Shown here: piece by piece, positions 32,801 through 41,484 of the stretch | How the letters are laid out: every line of letters begins with the position of its first letter | Numbering within the stretch: position 1 is the stretch's first letter | Assembly (NCBI RefSeq): GCF_020723905.1 | Contig: NZ_DYHZ01000004.1 | Coordinates: forward strand, 241,199 to 305,198 | From: Anaerolinea thermophila | Lineage (GTDB): Bacteria; Chloroflexota; Anaerolineae; Anaerolineales; Anaerolineaceae | DNA length: 64,000 nt | Direction of reading: 5' to 3' | Position numbers and translations under genes: made by a program | The notes under the pieces: generated by a model | What the model was told of the DNA's origin: nothing | Databases searched by the model: none | Seen by the model: the letters and a program-made list of their open reading frames with translations, nothing else

Positions 32801-33303
32801 TCTTCATCCCCGAACGGGAATGTCGGGAAAGCGATCCCCGTCCCAACATTTACTTTGCCGGGCTGGCGGAAGATCAAGCCATCCTCTCGGCGCCGCTGGA
32901 TATTTACGCGGTGGTGGACGCCACCGACGATTTCCGCCGCTGGCGTCTGGAGTGGGGACTGGGGAGCGACCCCGGTGAGTGGAAGACCCTGCTGGAGGGC
33001 ATGACCTCGCCGGTCAAGTCGCCCGACCGCATTTACTCGTGGGATTTGCAGGATGTGCCGCGTGAGACCATCACCCTGCGCATTTATCTGGAGAGCACCG
33101 AGGACGGCTACGCCGAGAAGCGCATCCGCCTGCGCATTCAGGCGCCCACGCCCACCCCGACGCCCACCCTGACCCCGACGGTGACGCCCACGCCCACTCT
33201 GACACCCACCCCCACGCTGACGCCTACCCCCACGGAGACGCCCACCCCCGTGCCAACAGATACGCCCGTAGCCACCGCGGGGGCAGCGCTGGAACGAGTG
33301 TAA
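29812..33303 (+). CDS. class A penicillin-binding protein (transglycosylase/transpeptidase) with P/T-rich C-terminus
   Basis: [27 protein letters not shown]...[13 protein letters not shown]...[18 protein letters not shown]...[14 protein letters not shown]; (TPTPT)n tail. Confidence 0.95.
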   Translation: [1163 protein letters not shown]

Positions 33304-33312
33304 GCCCCGGGA

Positions 33313-33367
33313 AGCACGGTTTTCACTGGCTGTGCGCCGTTGTGCGCCGGTGAGGGAAAACCGTGCT
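33313..33367. repeat. intergenic inverted repeat / hairpin
   Basis: AGCACGGTTTTC (33313-33324) is perfectly complementary to GAAAACCGTGCT (33356-33367); the inner CACTGGC/GCCGGTG extends the stem. Confidence 0.8.
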
Positions 33368-33408
33368 ATGCTTAACCTGTCCATCCAATTTGCCTCTGGA
33401 GGGTTGAC

Positions 33409-33753
33409 ATGGAAAAGCGTTTCAAAGTCCTGCGTTTCGTGGGGACGCTGTACAAAATCTTTGGCGTGGTGGTCGGTGTGGCGATGCTGATTCTCGCCCT
33501 GGGCATTTGTGCCGTTTCGGTCATGGGCGGCGCCAGCATGGCAGATTATGCCCGCGAGTACGGCATGCACGGCATGGAAGTGTTCGGCGCGCTGGGCGGG
33601 GTGATTATAAGCGGTGTGGTGCTGATCGCCGGGGCGGTGTGGGCAATTTCCCTGTATGCCATCGGCGAGGGGGTGTACCTGTTTATTGCCATTGAGGAAA
33701 ATACCCGTGCCGCCGCCCTGCGCCTGCAGGCGCCCGTTCCGCCAGTTGAATGA
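33409..33753 (+). CDS. small two-TM hypothetical membrane protein
   Basis: MEKRFKVLRFVGTLYKIFGVVVGVAMLILALGICAV...GVIISGVVLIAGAVWAISLYAIGEGVYLFIAIEENTR. Confidence 0.75.
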   Translation: MEKRFKVLRFVGTLYKIFGVVVGVAMLILALGICAVSVMGGASMADYAREYGMHGMEVFGALGGVIISGVVLIAGAVWAISLYAIGEGVYLFIAIEENTRAAALRLQAPVPPVE

Positions 33754-33772
33754 TGGATTCGCACAGCGCACC

Positions 33773-33801
33773 TTGAAAGAAACGCCAGCCTGCTGTATAA
33801 T
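33773..33801 (+). promoter_or_regulatory. sigma70-type promoter of tRNA-Thr
   Basis: TTGAAA (33773-33778), 17-nt spacer, TATAAT (33796-33801), 13 nt before the tRNA. Confidence 0.75.
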
Positions 33802-33814
33802 TTGGCGCGCACAC

Positions 33815-33887
33815 GCCACCGTAGCTCAGCCGGCAGAGCAGACGTTTCGTAAACGCCAGGTCGTGGGTTCGAATCCCACCGGTGGCT
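33815..33887 (+). tRNA. tRNA-Thr (anticodon CGT)
   Basis: GCCACCGTAGCTCAGCCGGCAGAGCAGACGTTTCGTAAACGCCAGGTCGTGGGTTCGAATCCCACCGGTGGCT; anticodon loop TTCGTAA. Confidence 0.95.
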
Positions 33888-33926
33888 CTTTTTGTTTAAA
33901 TTTCCCGGAATTGGCTCAATCGAATC

Positions 33927-34943
33927 CTACGGGACGCTGAGCGGCGCAATGCGCCCGACCTGCATTTCCGCCAGGACGCCGCGCACCAGTTCCTGCCTGC
34001 CGGGGGAGAAGAGCGCCTCGTTCACGTGGGTAAAAGCAATCGGCACCCGCACCAGGGCGGGAGGCGCAGAAGCGGAGAAGACCTCATCCAGTGCGGCGGT
34101 GAGATCCCAGTCCAGCGTCACCGCCCACTGTTCGGATAATGCTTCGGGCGGGGGGACGATGCCCAGCACCCGCACCGGCTGGGTGAACTGCACCAGCCCC
34201 TTCAGGTAAGCAATCACCTCGGGGTGAACGGCGGCATGGGAGAGGTAGAAGACGTCCACCTTGCCTTCGTCGAACAGTTTTGCCGCCACTGCCGCCCAGT
34301 CGCTGCCGCTGTCCGTGTCCACCCCGGCGGTGAGGGGGAAGTTCATGCCGAGGGGCCAGCCGGGCGAGCATACCCCGCAGAAGTAGCGCCCGCCGTTCAA
34401 AAAGGCTTCCTGAATGCCGGGCTGACTGGAGGGAATCAAACCCGCGGCGCGCCAGTCATCCGAAATGACCGTGGCGGTGAGACCGGCGGCAAACGCCAGC
34501 GCCTGTGGATCGGCAAGCAGGGTGGTGAGGTTGGGGGCTTCGGGCAGGGTTTGAGCGGAGAGCACCACAAAGCGCGTCTGCGGCGCGGCGTTGAGGGCAT
34601 CGCCGAGCGAGGGAGGTTCTGCCAGCGCCAGCACCAGCGGCACGTCTGCCCCGAAGGCCCGTTCGCTCCACTCTGAAAGCACCTCTACGGGGGCGCCGCC
34701 GCTGGCAAGCGTTTCCAGATGGGCGCGCGCTGTTTCCACCCACTCAGGGTTGACATCTGCCGGAGCGTACACCACCATGCGTTGCGGGGGCGGGGTGGGC
34801 GTCTCGGAGGGAGAGGGGGTGGGAGAAACGACAGGGGTATTCTCCGCCGTATTGCCCGGGGCGGGCGAAGGCGACACCGGGCTCTGTCCCTGACAGGCGG
34901 TCAGCCACAGGGCGAGCAGGAGCAGGGCAAGTACACGTCTCAT
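33927..34943 (-). CDS. lipoprotein resembling BMP-type ABC substrate-binding protein
   Basis: MRRVLALLLLALWLTACQGQSPVSPSP lipobox, S/T/P linker, periplasmic-binding-like body; start at 34943. Confidence 0.7.
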   Translation of the reverse strand: MRRVLALLLLALWLTACQGQSPVSPSPAPGNTAENTPVVSPTPSPSETPTPPPQRMVVYAPADVNPEWVETARAHLETLASGGAPVEVLSEWSERAFGADVPLVLALAEPPSLGDALNAAPQTRFVVLSAQTLPEAPNLTTLLADPQALAFAAGLTATVISDDWRAAGLIPSSQPGIQEAFLNGGRYFCGVCSPGWPLGMNFPLTAGVDTDSGSDWAAVAAKLFDEGKVDVFYLSHAAVHPEVIAYLKGLVQFTQPVRVLGIVPPPEALSEQWAVTLDWDLTAALDEVFSASAPPALVRVPIAFTHVNEALFSPGRQELVRGVLAEMQVGRIAPLSVP

Positions 34944-34989
34944 AAGGGCGAATTGTACCCGAGAACCCCACGGAGGCAAAGGCAGGGGG

Positions 34990-35433
34990 TTAACGCTCCA
35001 CTTCAATGAGTACTTCCAGTGCACCGGCGTTGTCTTCCAGGCGGGTATCGTTGATGCGCAGGAAGAGCGTTCCGCGTTCGCCCAGACGCTGATCGAAATC
35101 CCGTCCGACGTAGAAGGGCTGACTGTTGCCCACCCTGCCGATGAGCGCGGCGTGTGAGATGCCTTCGGCAACGTTGCAGTCACAGCGGGGATCGCCGCCC
35201 GACCCGACCGCGTCGAAATTGCCGCCGTTCCACGGCGACCACAGCCCGGAAATCTGGCGGATGCGCACGCGCATGCCCGGTTTGATCGGGATGCCGGTGT
35301 CCTGCCAGTCAGCATCGGCGCGCACCACAAAGGTGAGGGCATCGTCATTTTCGACCGAACCGGGGAGCGAGAGACGGCACCCCATCAGCGGCAACAGCGC
35401 CGCAAACAGCATCACCCACCGCAAGGCTTTCAT
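34990..35433 (-). CDS. lipoprotein with PA-IL-like (LecA) lectin-type domain
   Basis: MKALRWVMLFAALLPLMGCRLSLPG; DWQDTGIPIKPGMRVRIRQISGLWSPW...GRVGNSQPFYVG...GTLFLRINDTRLEDNAGALEVLIEV. Confidence 0.7.
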   Translation of the reverse strand: MKALRWVMLFAALLPLMGCRLSLPGSVENDDALTFVVRADADWQDTGIPIKPGMRVRIRQISGLWSPWNGGNFDAVGSGGDPRCDCNVAEGISHAALIGRVGNSQPFYVGRDFDQRLGERGTLFLRINDTRLEDNAGALEVLIEVER

Positions 35434-35612
35434 GACGGCATTCCTCCAACGAGGATTATACGGTGCGGGGAGGCTCTCCGGCAAGACAGAGGCTGTCTGG
35501 ATGCGGCGCTTCTTCATTGCAAAAACGTCTCAAAAAAGCCTTTGCACCGGGCGGGAAATTCGGTTATGCTTTTTTTATCCCGGAAGGGACTTTCAATGAA
35601 AGGAATTTACAG

Positions 35613-36182
35613 ATGAATGGACCTGTTCCAAAAATTTTATCTCCCGGAGAGCGGGAGGAACTGCTCCGCACGCTGAAGGTGCGTTTTGAGAAGCACATGC
35701 ACCGCCACGCCGGGCTGGAATGGAGCCGGGTGCAGGCGCGTCTGGACGAGCGCCCCGAAAAATGGTTCTCGCTCTACGAGATGGAGCGGACGGGCGGTGA
35801 GCCGGATGTGATCGGCGTTGACGAGAAGACGGGCGAAATCCTGTTTTGCGACTGTGCGGAGGAAAGCCCAAAGGGACGCCGGAGTCTGTGCTACGACCGC
35901 GAAGCCTGGGAAGCCCGCAGGGAAAACAAGCCCTTGGGAAATGCAGTGGACATGGCGTCCGCCATGGGCATCGAGATTCTGACGGAGGAGCAGTACCGGT
36001 TTCTGCAAACGCTGGGAGAGTTTGACACCAGAACATCCAGCTGGGTGAAAACGCCCCCGGAGATTCGTCGGCTGGGCGGCGCGCTCTTCTGTGACCGGCG
36101 GTATAACACTGTCTTCGTCTATCACAACGGCGCCGATTCTTACTACGCATCCAGAGGGTTTCGCGGTCTGTTGAGGGTGTAA
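35613..36182 (+). CDS. DUF4256 family protein
   Basis: LLRTLKVRFEKHMHRHAGLEWSRVQARLDERPEKWFSLYEMERTGGEPDVIGVDEKTGEILFCDCAEESPKGRRSLCYDREA. Confidence 0.85.
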   Translation: MNGPVPKILSPGEREELLRTLKVRFEKHMHRHAGLEWSRVQARLDERPEKWFSLYEMERTGGEPDVIGVDEKTGEILFCDCAEESPKGRRSLCYDREAWEARRENKPLGNAVDMASAMGIEILTEEQYRFLQTLGEFDTRTSSWVKTPPEIRRLGGALFCDRRYNTVFVYHNGADSYYASRGFRGLLRV

Positions 36183-36501
36183 AGGCGGTTCCATTGTTCT
36201 CTATCTCACCCTTTCATTCCTTCCTGGCAGTGTGAAGGAGAAAAAGTTTTGCTTTTTCTGCCATCGGCAGTATCCCAGACAAACAGCCCCCCTTCTCCTC
36301 GGGGAAGAGGGGCAGGGGGGATGGGGCGAGTGGAGGAATGCTTTCTTGACGTTTACAGGTTGTGGTTTCACCGTTTTCAACTTTGAGAAAGCCCGTTAAG
36401 CGTTCTCCCATGCTTGACGCCTTCCCCCGCATGTGATAGATTGCTCTTTCAGAACCTGGCAGTGTCTCAGCCGTGTCTCTGCGGCTGTATATAATGGAGG
36501 A

Positions 36502-38454
36502 ATGATTGTGAAACGCTGGATGCCTCTTGTGCTGATGACTCTGGCGCTGGTGAGCGGATGTATTGTGCCGCCCAGCCCCACCCCGGCGGCGAGCGTCACG
36601 CCCACCGCCTTACCCCCTACCCCCACCGAAACGCCCATCCCCACCCCGGAAATGCCCCGTACGCTGGTGGTGTGCCTTGCCGAAGAACCGCAGACGCTGT
36701 ATCCCTACGGCGGCAATTCGCGCAGTATGTGGGCGGTGCTGGAAGCCCTGTACGATGGTCCCTTTGATACCCGTCAGTACGGCGTCCAGCCGGTGATTCT
36801 GGAGAAGATGCCCGCGCTGAGCGACGGCGATGCCCGCATTGAAGCGGTTGAGGTTCGGGCAGGCGACCCTGTGGTGGATGCGGCGGGCAATCTGGTGGCG
36901 CTGGCGGCGGGTGTGCAGGTGCTCCCGGCGGGGTGTGCCTCGCCGGAGTGCGCCGTCACCTGGGACGGATCCAGTTCTCTGCAGATGGATCGTCTGACGG
37001 TCACCTTCCGCCTCAAGGAGGGCATTCAGTGGTCAGACGGCGCCCCGCTCACCGCCGAAGATTCGGTCTTTTCCTTCAATATTGCCGCCGACCCGGCAAC
37101 GCCGACCGCCAAGGGGCTGATTGACCGCACTCTCTCTTACACGGCGCTGGATGAGCGTACGGTGGAGTGGGTGGGCGTGCCCGGTTTTCTGGAGCGCAAC
37201 TACCCGGCGTATTTCTTCCTGCCTCTGCCCAGACATGCCTGGGGGACGCTGAGCGCGGCGCAGATTTTACAGGATGAGCAGATTCGCCGCGCGCCGCTGG
37301 GCTGGGGGGCGTATACGGTGCAGGAGTGGACGGCGGGCGATCACATCACCCTGAAGAAGAATCCGCTGTACTTCCGCGCCGCCGAGGGGTTGCCTGCCTT
37401 CGATACGCTGGTGTTCCGCTTCTCGGGCAATCCGCCCGACAGCGCTTTGATGGCGCTGGTGGCGGGCGAGTGCGACATCGTCGAACCCAATGCCGATTTC
37501 CTGCCCCTGCTGGAAGAACTCATCAACACGCAGAACAACGGGCGCTTGCAGTTACTGCTGGCGCAGGGTCCGGAGTGGGAGCATGTGGCGTTTGGCATCC
37601 GCCCGGCGTCTTACGATGACGGCTACGACCCGGCGGCGGGCGACCGCCCCGATTTCTTCGGCGACGTGCGCACCCGCCAGGCGTTTGCACTGTGCGCCAA
37701 CCGGGAGGCGATTGTCCGGCAGGTGTTCTTCAACCGTGTGGAAGTGCCGCGCGGCTATCTGGCGCCCGATCACCCCGCCTACAACAAAGAGGCACTGCCC
37801 GAATATCCCTACGACCCGGCGCGGGGGAGTGCCCTGCTGGATGAGGTGGGCTGGAAGGACCTCGATAACGACCCCGGCACCCCGCGCGTGGCGCAGGGGG
37901 TGAGCGGCGTCCCCGACGGCACCCCTCTGAAGGTGGAATTGCTCACCACACAGGCGGCACTGCGCACCCAGACCGCGCAGACCCTTCAGCAGTCCTGGCG
38001 CGCCTGCGGCATTGAAACGACCATTGCCCAGTTGCCCCCCGGCGAGATGTTCGCCCCCGGTCCGGATGGGGCAGTCTTTGGCAGGCGCTTTGACCTTGCC
38101 ATGTTCTACTGGCAGACCAGTCAGCGCAATGCCTGCGCGCTGTACACCAGTGCCCAGATCCCCGGTGCCATCAACCAGTGGATTGGCGTCAACGTGAGCG
38201 GTTTTTCCTCGCCCGCCTACGATGCGGCGTGTCTGGATTCACTGCGGGCGCATGCCACCCCCGCAGAAGATCTGCAAGCCCTGCAGAACGCCGAGAAAGT
38301 CTTTGCAGAGCAGTTGCCCGTCCTGCCGCTGTACTTTCAGTTGAAGATTGCCATTGCCCGCCCCGATCTGTGCGGTTTTGCGCTTGATCCCACGGCGCGC
38401 AGTTTCCTGTGGAACATTGAAGATATCCATATCGGTGAGGGTTGTCAGCCGTGA
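36502..38454 (+). CDS. ABC substrate-binding lipoprotein, family 5 (canonical domain order)
   Basis: Lipobox LVSGC; LVVCLAEEPQTLYPYGG...VTFRLKEGIQWSDGAPLTAEDSVFSFN...LGWGAYTVQEWTAGDHITLKKNPLYF...RQAFALCANREAIV. Confidence 0.9.
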   Translation: MIVKRWMPLVLMTLALVSGCIVPPSPTPAASVTPTALPPTPTETPIPTPEMPRTLVVCLAEEPQTLYPYGGNSRSMWAVLEALYDGPFDTRQYGVQPVILEKMPALSDGDARIEAVEVRAGDPVVDAAGNLVALAAGVQVLPAGCASPECAVTWDGSSSLQMDRLTVTFRLKEGIQWSDGAPLTAEDSVFSFNIAADPATPTAKGLIDRTLSYTALDERTVEWVGVPGFLERNYPAYFFLPLPRHAWGTLSAAQILQDEQIRRAPLGWGAYTVQEWTAGDHITLKKNPLYFRAAEGLPAFDTLVFRFSGNPPDSALMALVAGECDIVEPNADFLPLLEELINTQNNGRLQLLLAQGPEWEHVAFGIRPASYDDGYDPAAGDRPDFFGDVRTRQAFALCANREAIVRQVFFNRVEVPRGYLAPDHPAYNKEALPEYPYDPARGSALLDEVGWKDLDNDPGTPRVAQGVSGVPDGTPLKVELLTTQAALRTQTAQTLQQSWRACGIETTIAQLPPGEMFAPGPDGAVFGRRFDLAMFYWQTSQRNACALYTSAQIPGAINQWIGVNVSGFSSPAYDAACLDSLRAHATPAEDLQALQNAEKVFAEQLPVLPLYFQLKIAIARPDLCGFALDPTARSFLWNIEDIHIGEGCQP

Positions 38455-39332
38455 AAAAAGGCTACCTGTACGCGTTTCTGGCTTACGGCATGTGGGGCGT
38501 TTTTCCGTTGTACTGGAAAGCCCTGCAGGATGTGCCTTCGGTTCAGATTCTGGCACACCGTGTGGTGTGGTCGCTGGTGTTTCTGGTCTTCCTGATCTCC
38601 CTGCGGCGGGAGTGGGAAGCCCTGCGCGGCATGCTTTCGCGGCGGGTCTTGCTGGTATATGCCCTCTCGGGGGCGCTGGTGACCCTGAACTGGGGACTGT
38701 ACATCTGGGGCGTCAACGCCAATCATGTGGTGGAAGCCTCGCTGGGGTACTTCATCAATCCGCTGGTGAACGTCCTGCTGGGGGTGGTGTTCCTGCGCGA
38801 GCGTCTGCGCCCTGCGCAGTGGGCGGCTATCGGGCTGGCGATGGTGGGCGTGCTGTACATGACCGTTGCCTATGGGCGTTTGCCCTGGCTGGCGCTGGCG
38901 CTGGCGTTCACCTTTGGTATTTATGGCTACCTGAAGAAGACCTTTCCGCTTAATTCCCTGCACGGATTGACGCTGGAGACCGGCGCAGTCACCCCGCTGA
39001 TGCTGGCGTATCTGGTGTATCTGGAGGTCAACGGGCAGGGGGCGTTCCTGCACGGCAGTGCCCTGCGATCTTTTTTGCTGGCGCTGGCGGGGGTGGTGAC
39101 GGCAACCCCACTGCTCTTCTTCGGCATGGGGGCGCGCCTCATTCCGCTCTCGACCATGGGGTTGATTCAGTACCTCTCGCCGACCATTCAGTTTCTGCTG
39201 GGGGTTTTTCTCTATCATGAGCCGTTCGATCAGGCGCGCCTGATTGGCTTTGGGGTGGTGTGGCTGGCGCTGGCGCTGTATCTGGTGGAGGGGTATCTGC
39301 ATCAGCGCCGGGCTGTCCCTGCCACCGGGTAG
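38442..39332 (+). CDS. rarD: EamA/RarD-type transporter
   Basis: KKGYLYAFLAYGMWGVFPLYWKALQDVPSVQILAHRVVWSLVFL. Confidence 0.9.
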   Translation: MSAVKKGYLYAFLAYGMWGVFPLYWKALQDVPSVQILAHRVVWSLVFLVFLISLRREWEALRGMLSRRVLLVYALSGALVTLNWGLYIWGVNANHVVEASLGYFINPLVNVLLGVVFLRERLRPAQWAAIGLAMVGVLYMTVAYGRLPWLALALAFTFGIYGYLKKTFPLNSLHGLTLETGAVTPLMLAYLVYLEVNGQGAFLHGSALRSFLLALAGVVTATPLLFFGMGARLIPLSTMGLIQYLSPTIQFLLGVFLYHEPFDQARLIGFGVVWLALALYLVEGYLHQRRAVPATG

Positions 39333-39407
39333 AGATGCCGGAATGCGCCCCGGGATGCCGCAACGGGCGTAAAATGAGGGTATCCGTCTGGTGTATGGAG
39401 GATTTTC

Positions 39408-40010
39408 ATGGCTGAATCCATGCGTGAGATTCTGGCAAAGGTGGAGCGCGGGGAACTGACTCCCGAAGAGGCAGAGGCAATGCTGCGCGGGGAGACCCCG
39501 TCCACCCCGACTGAGCCGCCCGCGGAGGATGTCCCGCCGGTGGAGGGTGAGGTGCTGGAAAGCCCTGCGGAGGTGGATCTCCGCCTCAACCGCTGGCGAC
39601 TGTGGTGGCTGGTGCCGCTGGGCATTGGCGGTTTCATCCTGGTGGTGGGCATTTCCCTCATCACCCTGGGATATGCTTCCTCAAGCCCGTTCTGGTTCGT
39701 CTGCGGCTTTTTCCCGCTCTTTCTCGGTCTGATGGTGGCGGTGCTGGCGCTGTGGAGCCGGAAGGCGCGCTGGCTGCACCTGCGGGTGCGCGAGAAAGGC
39801 AAGATGCAGGTGGCGCTTTCGTTCCCCATTCCCATTCTGATGGGAAAGTGGTTCTTCACCCTGTTTGGCGGCGTCATCCCCGGATTGCGCGACCAGCCCG
39901 GGGTGGTTGAATCCATGCCGGAGATGCTGGACGCGGTCGGCAGGTCCCGCGAACCGCTCATCGTCGAAGTCAACGATGGGGATACTGAAGTAAAGATATA
40001 TTTAATTTGA
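39408..40010 (+). CDS. hypothetical membrane protein with N-terminal SHOCT-like helix
   Basis: MREILAKVERGELTPEEAEAMLRGE followed by two TM helices. Confidence 0.7.
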   Translation: MAESMREILAKVERGELTPEEAEAMLRGETPSTPTEPPAEDVPPVEGEVLESPAEVDLRLNRWRLWWLVPLGIGGFILVVGISLITLGYASSSPFWFVCGFFPLFLGLMVAVLALWSRKARWLHLRVREKGKMQVALSFPIPILMGKWFFTLFGGVIPGLRDQPGVVESMPEMLDAVGRSREPLIVEVNDGDTEVKIYLI

Positions 40011-40068
40011 AGATCCAATACCGGATTCCTTACCGGACGTGCGGTGATGCTCGTGTTATACTTTCCCC

Positions 40069-40710
40069 ATGCAGACGACTTCCATTCAAGCCCTTCTCTT
40101 TGATGTGGGCGGGGTGATTCTGCGCACCGAAGATCCCGCGCCACGCGAGGCGCTGGCGCGTGAGTACGGGATGACCCGCGCCGAACTGGAGAAACTGGTC
40201 TTTGCCTCTCCGGCGGCGCTGGCGGCGGAACGCGGCGAGGTGGATGAGCCTGCCGTGTGGGACGCCATTGCCCGCACCCTGCGCCTTTCGCCCCCGCAGT
40301 TGAGTGCCTTCCGCGAGCAGTTCTGGGCAGGAGACCGCGTGGATACGGCTCTGCTGACCTTTCTGGCAGAGGCGCGTCCGCGGGTGCGTACGGGCTTGCT
40401 CTCCAACGCCTGGACACGCGACCTGCGCGCTCTGCTGTGCGCTTACGGCGCCCCCGCCGACCTGCTCGACCGCGCCGTGGAGGTGTGGCTGACCTCATCC
40501 ATGCTGGGGGCGCGCAAGCCCGATCCGCGTGCCTTTGCGGCGGCGCTGGAGCATCTGGGTGTGTCAGCCCATCAAACCGTCTTTGTGGATGATTTTGTGG
40601 AAAACGTGGAAGGCGCGCGCCGCGCCGGGCTGGTGGGCGTGCACTTCCAGAACACCGCTCAGACCCTCGATACCCTGCGCCGCCTGCTGGAGAACAGATG
40701 GAGCCGCTGA
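40069..40710 (+). CDS. HAD-superfamily hydrolase
   Basis: ALLFDVGGVILRTEDPAPREAL...GLLSNAWT...GARKPDPRAFAAAL...VFVDDFVENVEGARRAG. Confidence 0.9.
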   Translation: MQTTSIQALLFDVGGVILRTEDPAPREALAREYGMTRAELEKLVFASPAALAAERGEVDEPAVWDAIARTLRLSPPQLSAFREQFWAGDRVDTALLTFLAEARPRVRTGLLSNAWTRDLRALLCAYGAPADLLDRAVEVWLTSSMLGARKPDPRAFAAALEHLGVSAHQTVFVDDFVENVEGARRAGLVGVHFQNTAQTLDTLRRLLENRWSR

Positions 40711-41294
40711 TCACCCTTGGCGTGGTTGCCGATACGCACGTCCCCGACCGGGTTAATGCCCTGCATCCTGAACTGATTTCTTCTCTGCGCAGGCAGGGTG
40801 TACAGCGCATCCTGCACGCCGGAGATGTGTGTGTTCCGGCGGTGCTGGAGGAACTGGAGCAGGTTGCGCCGGTTACAGCGGCGCGTGGCAACCGCGACTG
40901 GATGTTCCATCCGTCCCTGCCGTGGGTGGTGGAGATGGAACTGGGCGGCGTGCGTCTGGCGCTGATTCACGGGCAGGGCTCTTTCCTGCGCTACTGGTGG
41001 GACAAAACCCTGTATGTCCTGCAGGGCTACCGCTTCGAGCGCTACCGCAACGTTCTCCTGCGCACCTGTCCGCAGGCGGATGTGTATCTCTACGGGCACA
41101 CTCATCAGGCAGAAAACCGCCGCGAGAACGGCAAACTCTTCTTTAATCCGGGTTCTGCCAGTCTTGGCATCATCCCCGGGCGGGTGCCGCCTTCGTTTGG
41201 CATCCTGCGCATGGACGCCAGCGGCAGGGTGGAGGGGGAAATTCATGTGCTGAAAGGCTGGAAAGTCCAGCGCGGTGGGTGGGTCAGAGATTAA
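40698..41294 (+). CDS. YfcE/MJ0936-type metallophosphoesterase
   Basis: TLGVVADTHVPDRVN...ILHAGDVC...ARGNRDW...IHGQGSF...YGHTHQAENRRENGKLFFNPGSAS. Confidence 0.9.
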   Translation: MEPLITLGVVADTHVPDRVNALHPELISSLRRQGVQRILHAGDVCVPAVLEELEQVAPVTAARGNRDWMFHPSLPWVVEMELGGVRLALIHGQGSFLRYWWDKTLYVLQGYRFERYRNVLLRTCPQADVYLYGHTHQAENRRENGKLFFNPGSASLGIIPGRVPPSFGILRMDASGRVEGEIHVLKGWKVQRGGWVRD

Positions 41295-41394
41295 GCACCT
41301 TACTCATCAGTACATCCAGAATCTGGACGATTCGGCTTACTCTGTGGTAAAATCCATCGGCTCGCCGAAGAGGGGAGCAAAAAATCAACTCACA

Positions 41395-41454
41395 CGCTGG
41401 CTGACTGCTTCTGCGTGCCCCCGCAGGGGGTGAGGAAGCGGGATGAGGACAGCG
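41395..41454 (+). promoter_or_regulatory. nested stem-loop in the rpsB 5' leader
   Basis: CGCTG/CAGCG (41395-41399 / 41450-41454), CTGCTTC/GAAGCGG (41405-41411 / 41435-41441), CCCCC/GGGGG (41418-41422 / 41426-41430). Confidence 0.65.
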
Positions 41455-41484
41455 GGAGAATAACGCAAAGGAGAAAAAAGAATA

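Noticed and set aside
33121-33261. Repetitive ACCCCCAC/ACGCCCAC stretch resembling a tandem repeat array
   Set aside because: It encodes the P/T-rich low-complexity tail of the PBP; no spacer structure, so not CRISPR.
31693-33819. 708-aa minus-strand ORF antisense to the PBP gene
   Set aside because: Shadow ORF over the transpeptidase domain; runs through intergenic DNA into the tRNA region.
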